64,000 nucleotides of DNA from JBBROS01 sp965213855 (GCA_965213855.1 CBDCAA010000008.1:682001-746000), one strand, 5' to 3'. Positions 50,184 through 59,331 are shown, counted from the stretch's first letter. Numbers and translations: made by a program. The notes: generated from the sequence alone by a model not told the origin.

Positions 50184-52055
50184 ATGAGCGACGAGAGCGG
50201 GACCGAGGGGACTGTCGAACGGCATGCGTTCAGTGCGGAGGTCGGGCGGCTGCTCGATCTGGTCGTCCATTCCCTTTACTCCGACCGCGAGATCTTCCTG
50301 CGCGAGCTGGTCGCCAACGCGGCGGACGCGACGGACCGGCGCCGGTTCGAGGCGCTCACGAAGCCTGAGCTGACCGCTTCGACCGATCCAGCGATCCGCA
50401 TCGCGCCGGACAAGACGGCCCGGACGATCACGATCGCCGATACCGGCGTCGGGATGAGCAAGGCGGAGCTTGCACAGAACCTGGGCACGATCGCGAGATC
50501 CGGCACGCGGCTGTTCGGGCAAGAGGCCGCGGCGGCTGGGGCGGGCGTGGACGCGGCGGACAAGCCGAGTCTGATCGGGCAGTTCGGGGTCGGGTTCTAC
50601 TCGGCGTTCATGGTGGCGGACCGGGTCGAGGTGACGAGCCGCCGCGCCGGGAGCGACGAGGCATGGACCTGGGCGAGCGAGGGGGGTGGCGCATTCACGC
50701 TGACCCCGGCGGACCGTGCCGAGGCCGGGTCGACTATCGTGCTGCACGTGAAGGCCGACGCGGACGAGTTCCTGGAGCCGATCCGGCTCGAGACGATCAT
50801 CCGCAAGTGGGCGGACCACATCACGGTGCCGATCCTGGTCGCGCAGGCCGATGGGGAGCCGAGCGACAAAGCGGCCAACGAGGGCACGGCGCTGTGGCGC
50901 AAGTCGAAGTCGGAGGTGACGGAGGAGCAATACAAGGCGTTCTATCACCACGTGGCGCATGCGTTCGACGATCCGTGGGCGACGCTGCATTGGCGGGCAG
51001 AGGGCGCTCTCGAGTTCACGGCGCTGTTGTTCGTGCCGGGGATGCGGCCGTTCGAGCCGGTGGAGGGGCCGCGCGAGAGCCGGGTGCGGCTGCATGTGCG
51101 GCGCATGTTCATTACCGACGAGGCGGCGTTGCTGCCGCCCTGGGCGCGGTTCGTGCAGGGGGTGGTCGATACCGAGGACCTGCCGCTGAACGTCAGCCGC
51201 GAGATGCTACAGGCGACCCCGGTGCTGGCGCGGATCCGCAAGGCCGTGACCGGGCGGGTGTTGAGCGAACTGAAGTCCCGGGCGAAGGATGCGGACATCT
51301 ATGCCAGGTTCTGGGAGGCGTTCGGTGCCGTGCTGAAGGAAGGAGTCTGGGACGATGCGGAGTACCGGCAGGAGCTGGCACCGCTGATGCGGTTCAAGTC
51401 TTCAGCGGTCGATGGTTGGACCGGGCTTGCGGACTATGTGGCGCGGATGAAGCCAGAGCAGGAGGCGATCTATTTCCTTGCCGGCGACGAGGCGGAGGCG
51501 CTGGCGAAGTCGCCGCAGCTGGAGGGGTTCCGGGCGCGGGGGGTGGAGGCGCTGTTGTTGACGGACCAGGTGGACGCGTTCTGGCCGGAGCGGCTGGCGG
51601 CGTTCGAAGGAAAGAGCCTGAAGTCGGTGACGCAGGGGTCGGCGGATCTTGTGAAGTTCCCGCTGGATGGCGCGACGGGTGACGGCGAGGCGGCGGATGT
51701 GGCGAAGCTGGTCGAGGCGCTGAAGGCGGCGCTGGGCGACGAGGTGGGCGACGTGCGCCCGACGGACCGGCTGGTGGACAGCGCGGTGGTGCTGGCGGCG
51801 GCCGGGTTCGGGCCGGACCTGCAGATGCAGCGCATCCTGAAGCGGCACGGGCGCAGCCAGTTCGCGATGCCGCCGACCTTGGAGATCAACCCGCGCCATG
51901 CGCTGATCCGGCGCCTGGCGGAGCGGGCGGACGCCGGGGAGGATGTCGCGGACGCCGCGCACTTGATCCTGGACGTGGCGCGGGTGCAGGACGGCGATCT
52001 GCCGACCGACCCGGCGGCCTTCGCGCGGCGGGTCACGGCGGCGCTTGTGGGGTAA
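50184..52055 (+). CDS. htpG: molecular chaperone HtpG (Hsp90)
   Basis: 623 residues. The GHKL ATPase domain shows ELVANAADATDRRRFEAL, DTGVGMSKAEL, GTIARSGT and GQFGVGFYSAFM; middle-domain NVSREMLQ and the C-terminal dimerisation region follow. It assists folding and stability of client proteins under stress. ATG 50184 lies behind GAGGGGCG. A heat-shock-type promoter precedes it. Its 3' end overlaps the convergent M50-like gene by 23 bases. Confidence 0.96.
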   Translation: MSDESGTEGTVERHAFSAEVGRLLDLVVHSLYSDREIFLRELVANAADATDRRRFEALTKPELTASTDPAIRIAPDKTARTITIADTGVGMSKAELAQNLGTIARSGTRLFGQEAAAAGAGVDAADKPSLIGQFGVGFYSAFMVADRVEVTSRRAGSDEAWTWASEGGGAFTLTPADRAEAGSTIVLHVKADADEFLEPIRLETIIRKWADHITVPILVAQADGEPSDKAANEGTALWRKSKSEVTEEQYKAFYHHVAHAFDDPWATLHWRAEGALEFTALLFVPGMRPFEPVEGPRESRVRLHVRRMFITDEAALLPPWARFVQGVVDTEDLPLNVSREMLQATPVLARIRKAVTGRVLSELKSRAKDADIYARFWEAFGAVLKEGVWDDAEYRQELAPLMRFKSSAVDGWTGLADYVARMKPEQEAIYFLAGDEAEALAKSPQLEGFRARGVEALLLTDQVDAFWPERLAAFEGKSLKSVTQGSADLVKFPLDGATGDGEAADVAKLVEALKAALGDEVGDVRPTDRLVDSAVVLAAAGFGPDLQMQRILKRHGRSQFAMPPTLEINPRHALIRRLAERADAGEDVADAAHLILDVARVQDGDLPTDPAAFARRVTAALVG

Positions 52056-52788
52056 GACGGCGGCGTGCGGCCAGGTTCGCGCGTGCGACGGACTGCTCGG
52101 TTGGCGTGAGACGGCCCTGCCCGAGCAGCGCGGCAATCGACAAGGCGGCGTCGCGGTTGGCCCAGGTCTCGCCAGGACGATCGCGCCGGGCGCATTGATA
52201 GAGCAGTTCCGGAGCGTCGGCCGAGGGTGGCGGGACCGGGGCGCCCACAGGAATGATGGAGCGGACCAGCGTCGCATAATTATCGGTGAACCAGTCAGGC
52301 TCGCGGCCCTGCAACAGACGGAGCGCTTTCATGCCGTCGCTGCCCCCAGCGCGCCTGTTGGGCAGCGGCACCAGGTTCAGGACGGCGTATCCGACCTGAA
52401 CGCCCCATAGCGGGGCCAACAGATCGGCGCCCTCCGGATAGAGGGCGGCGGGGATCGCCATGAGCGCGGCGCCGACGGCATTGCCGAGTGCGCCGGCGAT
52501 CGTGACGAGGAACACCGCTGTGGGACGCGCCGGCGGGTAGGGGAGCCTCTGGACGCCGCCCCGGACGGGCCATAGACGCCACAGGGCCCAGCATCGACCG
52601 ATCCGGACACGAAGGAGCAACGGTCCGCTGCCGATCTCGATCCGCCTGGGCCCGAGACCAAGCGCCTCCGCCATCAGCGCGTGCCCGGCCTCGTGCGCAA
52701 CGATCCCGAACAGCACCGCCACGGCGACCACGCCCAAGGCGACCGCCAGGGCGATGGGCTCATCAAGGTCGAGCAGCCAATCCGGCAT
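52033..52788 (-). CDS. M50/site-2-protease-like membrane metalloprotease
   Basis: 251 residues. The zinc motif H32-E-A-G-H36 sits in the first helix, and NLVPLPNRRAGGSDG near residue 140 matches the second conserved S2P motif (NxxPxPxxDG) with a four-residue insertion. About three to four helices, then an 80-residue soluble tail. No PDZ domain. Such proteins act in intramembrane or membrane-proximal cleavage, but this substrate is unknown. Convergent with htpG. Confidence 0.75.
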   Translation of the reverse strand: MPDWLLDLDEPIALAVALGVVAVAVLFGIVAHEAGHALMAEALGLGPRRIEIGSGPLLLRVRIGRCWALWRLWPVRGGVQRLPYPPARPTAVFLVTIAGALGNAVGAALMAIPAALYPEGADLLAPLWGVQVGYAVLNLVPLPNRRAGGSDGMKALRLLQGREPDWFTDNYATLVRSIIPVGAPVPPPSADAPELLYQCARRDRPGETWANRDAALSIAALLGQGRLTPTEQSVARANLAARRRLTPQAPP

Positions 52789-52816
52789 CGCCGCGGTCCG
52801 TCGACATGGGCTCAGG

Positions 52817-52984
52817 TCAGGTGGTCGGTGCCGTTTCCGTGCCGTGGCGGTCGCTGGTCGGGGTGCCCTTGGGCTCGTGCTCGTCGATGCCGTCGGGGAT
52901 GCCGTTCGGGGACTTGCCGGCCGGGTCGGCGTCGGAGGGGGCGCCTTGTACAGGCGGGTCGGCAGGCTTCTGTGGCTCGTTCAT
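52817..52984 (-). CDS. small proline-rich acidic hypothetical protein
   Basis: 55 residues, MNEPQKPADPPVQGAP at the start and rich in Pro, Asp, Gly and Thr; probably disordered. The ribosome-binding site is weak. It lies downstream of the aminotransferase gene on the same strand with a gap of about 30 bases. Similar short proline-rich proteins are annotated in related genomes, but I cannot confirm it. Confidence 0.4.
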   Translation of the reverse strand: MNEPQKPADPPVQGAPSDADPAGKSPNGIPDGIDEHEPKGTPTSDRHGTETAPTT

Positions 52985-53016
52985 GCAGGGTTGAACGGGC
53001 CGGGGCAGGGCTGGTT

Positions 53017-54156
53017 TCAGGCCAACCCGGCAGCCACGGCGTCGCAGACGCTTTCCGCGTCGGCGTCGGACAGGTCCGGGTGGATCGGCAAGGCGAGGAT
53101 GCGGGTGGCGAGGTCCTCGCTGACGGGCAGGGCGGCGCCGTCGTGGTGCTGGGCATAGGCAGGCTGTCGGTGCAGCGGGCGCGGATAGTAGATGGCGCTG
53201 GGCACGCCGTGGTCCTTCATGACGGACTGGACCCGGGTGCGGGTGGCGTCGTCGGGCAGCAGGATGGCGTAGATGGCCCAGGCGCTGGTGGCCCCGGGGA
53301 CACGGGTGGGGATGTGGACGAGGTTGCCGAGGCGGCGGTCGTAGGCTTGCGCGACCTGCTCTCGGCGCGCCAGCTCCTGGTCGAACACGTCCAGCTTGGC
53401 CAGCAGGATGGCGGCCTGCATGGTGTCGAGGCGGCCGTTCATGCCGGTGCGGAGCACCTCGTAGCGGGTCTTCCCTTCGCCGTGGGTGCGGAGCGAGCGG
53501 AACAGGTCGGCGCGGTCGGGGTCGTCGGTGAACAGCGCACCGCCGTCGCCGTAGGCGCCGAGCGGCTTGCTGGGAAAGAAGCTGGTCGCGGTCGCCATGG
53601 CTTGGGTGCCGAGCTTGGCGCCGTGCAGGGACGCGCCGAAGCTCTGGGCGAGGTCGTCGATGGTGAACAGGCCGTGCCGGGCGGCGATCGCATTCAACGC
53701 CGGCCAGTCGGCGGGCTGGCCGAACAGGTCGACGCCGATGAGGGCGCGGGGGCGGAGGCGGCCTGCGGCGTGCGTCGCGGCGATGCGGGCCTCGAGATGG
53801 GCCGGGTCGATCTGGAAGGTGCGGGGGTCGACGTCGACGAAGACAGGGGTGGCGCCGAGGAGGAGCGGGACTTCGGCGGTGGCGGTGTAGGTGAAGGCGG
53901 GCAGGAACACGGCGTCGCCGGGGCCGATGCCTTCGGCCATCATGGCGATCTGCAGCGCGTCGGTGCCGGAGCTGACGCCGACGCAGTGGCGCGCGCCGCA
54001 GTAGGCGGCAAGGCGGCCTTCCAGCTCCGCGACTTCCGGGCCGAGCACGAACTGGCAGTGGGCCAGCACGGCGTCGATGCGGGGCTTGAGGTTTCCGGCC
54101 AGGCGAGCTTGCTGCGCCTTGAGGTCTAGGAAGGAAATTGGGGTCGCAGCGCTCAT
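53017..54156 (-). CDS. DegT/DnrJ/EryC1/StrS-type sugar aminotransferase
   Basis: 379 residues. PLP-dependent aminotransferase acting on nucleotide keto-sugars. The PLP lysine is K197 in SFFPSKPLGAYGDGGAL; HCVGVSSGTDALQI and TIDDLAQSFGAS are standard. Its ATG overlaps the stop of the 4,6-dehydratase gene (ATGA), strongly suggesting it aminates that enzyme's 4-keto product, giving a 4-amino-4,6-dideoxy sugar such as UDP-bacillosamine precursor. Confidence 0.92.
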   Translation of the reverse strand: MSAATPISFLDLKAQQARLAGNLKPRIDAVLAHCQFVLGPEVAELEGRLAAYCGARHCVGVSSGTDALQIAMMAEGIGPGDAVFLPAFTYTATAEVPLLLGATPVFVDVDPRTFQIDPAHLEARIAATHAAGRLRPRALIGVDLFGQPADWPALNAIAARHGLFTIDDLAQSFGASLHGAKLGTQAMATATSFFPSKPLGAYGDGGALFTDDPDRADLFRSLRTHGEGKTRYEVLRTGMNGRLDTMQAAILLAKLDVFDQELARREQVAQAYDRRLGNLVHIPTRVPGATSAWAIYAILLPDDATRTRVQSVMKDHGVPSAIYYPRPLHRQPAYAQHHDGAALPVSEDLATRILALPIHPDLSDADAESVCDAVAAGLA

Positions 54157-56114
54157 CGGGCGGATCCGGGCAGGGCGCGGACGAGTCCGGCCGGGTTATG
54201 TTCGAATTCCGGGACCAGACGGCTGAGCTGGCCGAGCGCGGCCAGCTGCTGTCCGGTGCGGCAGAGTGCGCCGATCTCGTCGATGGCGCGGCCCACGATG
54301 GCGGCATCGGCGGTGCGCGGCGCGGCCATGAGCAGGCCGGGGTGGCCGGTGGGAACCGGCGCCTCGGTGCCGTGGAACAACTCTTCGAACAGCTTCTCGC
54401 CGGGGCGCAGGCCGGTATAGGCGATGCGGATGGCGCCGGGCTCGTCCGTTTCGGCGAACTTGAGGCCGGCGAGGCGGATCATCTGGCGGGCGAGGTCGAC
54501 GATGCGCACCGGCTCGCCCATGTCGAGCACGAAGATGCCGCCCTGCCGTGCGGCGGGTAGGGCGAGGCCTGCGAGGCCGACGACGCTGGCCTGCAGCACC
54601 AGGCCGACCGCCTCGCGCACGGTCATGAAATAGCGCTGCATGTCAGGGTGGGTGACGGTGAGCGGGCCGCCATGGGCGAGCTGGCGGCGGAACAGCGGCA
54701 CGACGGAGCCGGTGCTGCCGAGCACGTTGCCGAAGCGGACGGTGATGCACCGCATGCCGCTATGGCCGAGCGCGGCGACGTCGAGGGCCTGGGCGTACAT
54801 CTCGGCCAGCCGCTTGCTGGCGCCCATGACGCTGCTGGGGTTGACGGCCTTGTCGGTGCTGATGAACACCATCGCGCTGGCGCCGGCGGCGCGGGCGGCG
54901 TCCGCGACATGGCGGGTGCCGCAGGCGTTGGTGAGCAGGCCCTCCCCGGCGTTGGCCTCGACGATCGGCACGTGCTTCAGCGCGGCGGCGTGGAAGACGA
55001 GGTCGGGGCGGAAGCCGTCGAAGATGGCGCGGATGCGGGCTTCGTCGCGGATGTCGGCGATGCTGGCCTGGCGCGGCAGAGTGGGGTGGGACTCGGCCAG
55101 TTCGAGGTCGATCTGCCAGAGCGCGAACTCGCCGTTGTCGAGCAGCACCAGCTCGGACGGGCCGAGGGCGGCGACCTGGCGGGCGAGCTCGGCGCCGATG
55201 GTGCCGCCGGCGCCGGTGACGAGCACGCGGCGGCCGTGGACCAGCTTGGCCATGCCCTCACGGTCGAGTGGCACCTGCGGGCGGTTGAGCAGGTCCTCGA
55301 TGGCGACGGGGGCGAGTTCCAGCCCCGGCGCGGCGCCGGGCCCGGGTGCCAGCTGCAGCGCGGTCGGTCGGGGTGCGCGGCGGACGGGCACGCCTTCGGC
55401 GTCGGCCTGGGCGAGCAGGGCCGCGAGGACCGGGCCGGGCAGGTCGGCGTCGGTGACGACGACGGCGTGCGGCAGGCGGTCCTCGGCGCGGAGGCGGGCG
55501 AGGACGGATGCGGTCTGGCCGATGCTGCCGAGGATGGGCTGACCGTGGATGCGGCGGGCGACCTGGCCCTCGTTGCGCGACAGCAGGCCGACGACGCGGA
55601 ACTTGCGCCGGCCCTCGCGATAGTCGAGCGCGCGGAGGAACAGGTCCGCACCCTCGCCGGCGCCGGCGAGGAGCACGAGCTGGGCGTCGGGCGAGGCGCG
55701 GGCGCCGCGGAGGCTCGGGCGAAGGTTGGGGCGGAGCCGGTAGAGGACACGCGGGGCGCCAAGGGCGACGATGAGCACGAGCGCGTGGACGATGGGGAAG
55801 GTGGGGGTGGGCAGCGGGAAGCCGGCGCCGGTGAGCAGGAGCGCGAACAGGACGGCGCTGGCGACGCTGCCGCCGGCGACGGCGAGCAGGTCGGCGATGC
55901 CGGAGAAGCGCCAGTACTGCTGCGGCATGCGGAACGGCAGCCCGGCCACCAGCAGAGTGATGGCGCCGCCGGCGATGAACCATAACGGATGCAGCAGGCC
56001 GCCGCCCGGGTCGGCCACGTAGCGGGCGACGGGCGTGGCGAGTGCGGCCAGCACGCCGTCCATGAGCACGTTCAGGAGAATCCGGTTGACCATCCGGGGG
56101 CGTTGCAGGGCCAT
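54153..56114 (-). CDS. membrane-bound nucleotide-sugar 4,6-dehydratase (CapD/FlmA/PglF-like)
   Basis: 653 residues. Four N-terminal membrane helices (to about residue 130), a CoA-binding-like Rossmann region (about 150-275), then an SDR domain with VLVTGAGGTIGAELARQ (NAD), KHVPIVEANAGEGLLTN and the catalytic STDKAVNPSSVMGASKR. Such enzymes dehydrate UDP-GlcNAc to a 4-keto-6-deoxy sugar. Start set at ATG 56114 (MALQRPRM). Coupled to the aminotransferase gene; divergent from the WecA-like gene. Confidence 0.93.
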   Translation of the reverse strand: MALQRPRMVNRILLNVLMDGVLAALATPVARYVADPGGGLLHPLWFIAGGAITLLVAGLPFRMPQQYWRFSGIADLLAVAGGSVASAVLFALLLTGAGFPLPTPTFPIVHALVLIVALGAPRVLYRLRPNLRPSLRGARASPDAQLVLLAGAGEGADLFLRALDYREGRRKFRVVGLLSRNEGQVARRIHGQPILGSIGQTASVLARLRAEDRLPHAVVVTDADLPGPVLAALLAQADAEGVPVRRAPRPTALQLAPGPGAAPGLELAPVAIEDLLNRPQVPLDREGMAKLVHGRRVLVTGAGGTIGAELARQVAALGPSELVLLDNGEFALWQIDLELAESHPTLPRQASIADIRDEARIRAIFDGFRPDLVFHAAALKHVPIVEANAGEGLLTNACGTRHVADAARAAGASAMVFISTDKAVNPSSVMGASKRLAEMYAQALDVAALGHSGMRCITVRFGNVLGSTGSVVPLFRRQLAHGGPLTVTHPDMQRYFMTVREAVGLVLQASVVGLAGLALPAARQGGIFVLDMGEPVRIVDLARQMIRLAGLKFAETDEPGAIRIAYTGLRPGEKLFEELFHGTEAPVPTGHPGLLMAAPRTADAAIVGRAIDEIGALCRTGQQLAALGQLSRLVPEFEHNPAGLVRALPGSAR

Positions 56115-56178
56115 CACGCTGACCCTATAGCCGCCTTCGCCCCGCTTCGCACCCCACCCCCTGATCCCCTGGAGTCTC

Positions 56179-57231
56179 GTGACTGCGCACGCCTTGCTGA
56201 TGCACCTGGTGTTTGCGGCGGCGCTGGCGCTGCTGTCGGCCGGGGTGGTGCGGGGAATGATCGGGGTGGGGGTGATGGACACGCCGGACGCGCGGAAGGT
56301 GCATCTGCGGCCGGTGCCGAAGGGCGGCGGCGTGGGGGTGGTGGCGGCGTTCCTGGTGGGGATCGTGGTGCTGTATGCGTTCGCGTCGTTCTCGCGGCTG
56401 GCGGACGGGTATTTCCGTGGCGTGATCCTGGCGGCGGTGGCGATCGCGGCGGTCGCCTACCTGGACGACACGCGGGTGTGGCCGTTCTGGGTGAAGCTGG
56501 CGGGGCAGATCGTCGCGGCGCTGCTGGCGGTCGGCAGCGGGCTGTATGTGTCGCGGCTGAACCTGCCGGGGGTGGGCGGGGTGGAGCTGGGCTGGGTGGG
56601 CGCCGTGGGGACGCTCGCCTGGATCCTGTTCGCGACCAATGCGATGAACTTCATCGACGGGCTGAACGGCCTGGCGTCGGGCGTGTCGGCGCTGGCGGCG
56701 GCGATCCTGGCGGTGATCGCGGCGGCGTATGGCGGGTGGTTCGTGTATTTCGCGAGCCTGTTGCTGGTGGCGGGGCTGGCGGGGTTCCTGCCGTTCAACT
56801 TCCCCCGGGCGCGCATCTTCATGGGCGACGTGGGAAGCCAGTTCTGCGGCTTCGTGCTGGCGGTGCTGGCGGTGGCGGCCGGGCGCTTCCAGGGCGCGGA
56901 GCTGTCGGTGCTGCTGGTGCCGATGCTGCTGTTCGGGGTGCTGTACGACGTTGCCTTCACTTTGGTGCGCCGGGCGCTGGCGCGGGAGCGGGTGACGGAG
57001 GCGCATCGAGGGCACCTGTATCAACTGGCGCAGCGCTCGGGGCTGAGTGTGCCGGCGGTGACGCTGCTGGAGTGGGGGTTCGTGCTGTGGGGCGGCGCGT
57101 GCTGCTGGCTGTTCCTGGGCGCGGAGGGCTGGGCGAAGGCGGCGGCGCCGTTGCTGGTGGTGCCGCCGCAGCTCGTATGGACGGCGTACGTGGTGCGGCG
57201 CACCGGCCGGCATCCGGTCGGGCGGTGGTGA
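56179..57231 (+). CDS. WecA/MraY-type polyprenyl-phosphate sugar-1-phosphate transferase
   Basis: 350 residues, about ten to eleven helices, GTG start. Motifs of the family: DTPDARKVHLRPVPKGGG, the Mg2+ site LDDTR, NAMNFIDGLNGLASG and MGDVGSQF, then HRGHLYQL in the last cytoplasmic loop. It attaches a sugar phosphate to undecaprenyl phosphate, the first step of a surface glycan. With the divergent dehydratase/aminotransferase pair it suggests a lipid-linked bacillosamine- or QuiNAc4N-type sugar. Confidence 0.92.
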   Translation: MTAHALLMHLVFAAALALLSAGVVRGMIGVGVMDTPDARKVHLRPVPKGGGVGVVAAFLVGIVVLYAFASFSRLADGYFRGVILAAVAIAAVAYLDDTRVWPFWVKLAGQIVAALLAVGSGLYVSRLNLPGVGGVELGWVGAVGTLAWILFATNAMNFIDGLNGLASGVSALAAAILAVIAAAYGGWFVYFASLLLVAGLAGFLPFNFPRARIFMGDVGSQFCGFVLAVLAVAAGRFQGAELSVLLVPMLLFGVLYDVAFTLVRRALARERVTEAHRGHLYQLAQRSGLSVPAVTLLEWGFVLWGGACCWLFLGAEGWAKAAAPLLVVPPQLVWTAYVVRRTGRHPVGRW

Positions 57232-57302
57232 CGGCGGGAGTGCTCGTTGTTGGTGGGACGCGAGAGCGTCCCCTCCTGCGTGTCGCGTTGCGTGAGCTTG
57301 GC

Positions 57303-57331
57303 TTGACACGCTCCCCGCCCAGCAATCTACC
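57303..57331 (+). promoter_or_regulatory. candidate sigma-70 promoter of the SGNH hydrolase gene
   Basis: TTGACA at 57303-57308, a 17-base spacer and TCTACC at 57326-57331. It lies 30 bases before the start codon, whose ribosome-binding site GGGGAGG is strong. The -35 is perfect; the -10 is weak. Confidence 0.45.
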
Positions 57332-57360
57332 TGTTCCTAACAAATACGGGGAGGTCCGGG

Positions 57361-58284
57361 ATGCGCGTTCGTGGTTTGACGTTGGGGCTGCTGCTTATAA
57401 CGGCGAGCCTGCCGGCTTGGGCGAGCCCGTTCGATCAGGTCGTGGTGTTCGGCGACAGCAACGTCGATAACGGCAATGCCGCGGCCGCGGCGGCCAAGAT
57501 CGGCGTGGTCCTCAACCCGCCGCCGAACTATGGCGGCCGCAACAATAACGGCCCGGTTGTCGTTGAGTATCTGGCGAACAACCTCGGTGTTTCCCTTGAC
57601 GATCGAGCGTTCAGCGGCGCGACCACAGGGACGGGTTCCTCGTACGGCTTCGTCACCAACACACTGACGCAGGTGACGAGCTATGTGGGCGCCAAGACCG
57701 GGGTGATCGACCCGAAGGCGCTGTATGTCTATTGGGCCGGGTCGAACGACCTGCTTGGCGTGGGCTCCGACCCGGCGCTGCTGGCTTCGCGGATCAGCAC
57801 CGCGATCGGCAATATCGGCACGGCAATCGGCGACCTGACGGCGGCGGGGGCGAAGACCATCGTGGTTGCGAACCGCACGCCGCGAACCGACCTGGCCAGC
57901 CAGGACAACCTGAACGGGATCGCTCTCAATGCGGCGATCGCGGCGGCGATGCCGGGCTTCGACGTCGGCGGCAACGTGGTGGCGTTCGACGACTACAGCC
58001 TGATCGCAAACCTGATCACGAACGGCGTGCAGGCGGGGTTCACCCATACGGCACCGACGGACATTTGCATCACCACCCCGGCCTGCGCGAACGACCTGAC
58101 GGTCGCGTCGAGCTACGTGTTCTGGGATACGGCGCACAAGACGACGGCGGTGCATGCGATCATGGCCAACGCGATCGAGGCGGAGGTGCTGGTGCCCGAG
58201 CCGCCGACGGGCATGCTCGTACTCGGGGCCGGCAGCGTGGTTGTGGCCGCGGCGGTTCTTCGGCGCCGGGTGGCGGGCGCCTGA
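57361..58284 (+). CDS. secreted SGNH/GDSL hydrolase with PEP-CTERM anchor
   Basis: 307 residues. A signal peptide (cleavage after PAWA, about residue 21) leads into the GDSL block VVVFGDSNVDNGN (nucleophile S33); GSNDLLG is the block III Asn and the D-x-x-H block is WDTAHKTTAVH. The C-terminus from about residue 278 (VPEPPTGMLVLGAG, hydrophobic helix, RRR) is a PEP-CTERM sorting tag, cut by an exosortase. An esterase/lipase role on surface polymers is likely. No exosortase is in the window. Confidence 0.88.
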   Translation: MRVRGLTLGLLLITASLPAWASPFDQVVVFGDSNVDNGNAAAAAAKIGVVLNPPPNYGGRNNNGPVVVEYLANNLGVSLDDRAFSGATTGTGSSYGFVTNTLTQVTSYVGAKTGVIDPKALYVYWAGSNDLLGVGSDPALLASRISTAIGNIGTAIGDLTAAGAKTIVVANRTPRTDLASQDNLNGIALNAAIAAAMPGFDVGGNVVAFDDYSLIANLITNGVQAGFTHTAPTDICITTPACANDLTVASSYVFWDTAHKTTAVHAIMANAIEAEVLVPEPPTGMLVLGAGSVVVAAAVLRRRVAGA

Positions 58285-58355
58285 CATGCGGTGAGTGGTG
58301 GCAGGCCCGGGTGTTCCCATGTACGATGTGAGATCGTACCGGAACGGGGCTGCCG

Positions 58356-58964
58356 ATGCGTGCCTATGGCTGTTTGTTCGCCTTTCTTCTTCCCGTTGCC
58401 GCCTCGGGCGCGGAGATCGAGAATCCGTCGGTCAACCTGGTGAACCGGTCGCAGCAGGCGATCAACGAGTTGTATGCGACGCCGGCGGGGGTGGACCGGT
58501 GGGGGACGGACCGGCTGGCCCGGTTCCTGCTGCCGGCCGGGCAGGCGTTCCCGTTGCGCCTGCCCCCGGACGGAAACTGCATCTACGACATCCGCGTGGT
58601 CTATGCCGACGGCAAGCCGGAGGAGCGTCGGGCGGTCAACGTGTGCCAGGTCGACCAGGTGGTGTTCCCCGGTGGCCGGGCCGGGACCGCCCCGCCGGCG
58701 CCAGCTGGGGCGGACGATCCGTCGTTCCGGCTGATCAACCGCGGCCGGAGCGAGCTGGATGAGGTGTATGTGAGCCCGACCGGGGATGACGATTGGGGGC
58801 GCGACCGGCTGGGCGACGACGTGATCGCGGCGGGCGCGACGCGCATCATCCGGATGCCGCGCGGCAGTTGCAGCTATGACGTGCGGGTGGTGTTCGCGGA
58901 TGGCAAGGCGGTCGAGCGGCGACGGCTGAATCTGTGCACCATCACGGACCTGCGGGTGCCGTGA
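58356..58964 (+). CDS. secreted protein with two copies of an unknown domain
   Basis: 202 residues with a signal peptide (AASGAEIENP region). Two homologous segments of about 75 residues follow (about 27-100 and 122-196). Shared marks are NR...NELY or LDEVYVSP, DxWGxDRL, GxCxYDxRVV and VxxADGKxxERRxxNLC. Each copy has a paired Cys (before the YD motif and in NVC/NLC), suggesting one disulphide per domain. No family recognised. It overlaps the convergent DUF423 gene by 23 bases. Confidence 0.78.
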   Translation: MRAYGCLFAFLLPVAASGAEIENPSVNLVNRSQQAINELYATPAGVDRWGTDRLARFLLPAGQAFPLRLPPDGNCIYDIRVVYADGKPEERRAVNVCQVDQVVFPGGRAGTAPPAPAGADDPSFRLINRGRSELDEVYVSPTGDDDWGRDRLGDDVIAAGATRIIRMPRGSCSYDVRVVFADGKAVERRRLNLCTITDLRVP

Positions 58965-59331
58965 CGGCCCGCAGGGCTGCCAGCGCGAGGGCGAGCCAGC
59001 CGAGGATCAGCATGGTGCCGCCGACCGGGGCGGTCATGCCGAGCGACGGGCCGCCGAACAGCGGCACGTAGACAGCGCCGCAAAACAGCAGCACGCCGAG
59101 CAGGAACAGCGCCCCGGCCGCGTGCAGGACCGTACCGCCGCCCGGGAGCATCAGGCCGAACAGGCCGACGGCTACCAGCGCCAGTGCGTGCCAGCCCTGC
59201 ATCTGGACGGCGCTGGCCAGGGCGCGGGCGCGGGTTGGATCGACGGGCGCATGGGCGGCATAGGCGGCGGCGGCAACCGCGAGAGCGCCCAGCAGCGCGC
59301 CCGCGGCGAGCCAGAGCCTGAAAACCTGCAT
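58942..59331 (-). CDS. DUF423 family membrane protein
   Basis: 129 residues, four helices, with AAHAPVDPTRARALASAVQMQGWHALAL and APVGGTMLILGWLALAL seen as family traits. Start set at ATG 59331 (MQVFRLW). Function of this widespread small membrane family is unknown. Confidence 0.85.
   Translation of the reverse strand: MQVFRLWLAAGALLGALAVAAAAYAAHAPVDPTRARALASAVQMQGWHALALVAVGLFGLMLPGGGTVLHAAGALFLLGVLLFCGAVYVPLFGGPSLGMTAPVGGTMLILGWLALALAALRAVTAPAGP

Noticed and set aside
54648..55985. 445-codon plus-strand frame opposite the 4,6-dehydratase
   Set aside because: Asp/Gly/Glu/Ala-rich shadow with no motif; the dehydratase has catalytic residues.
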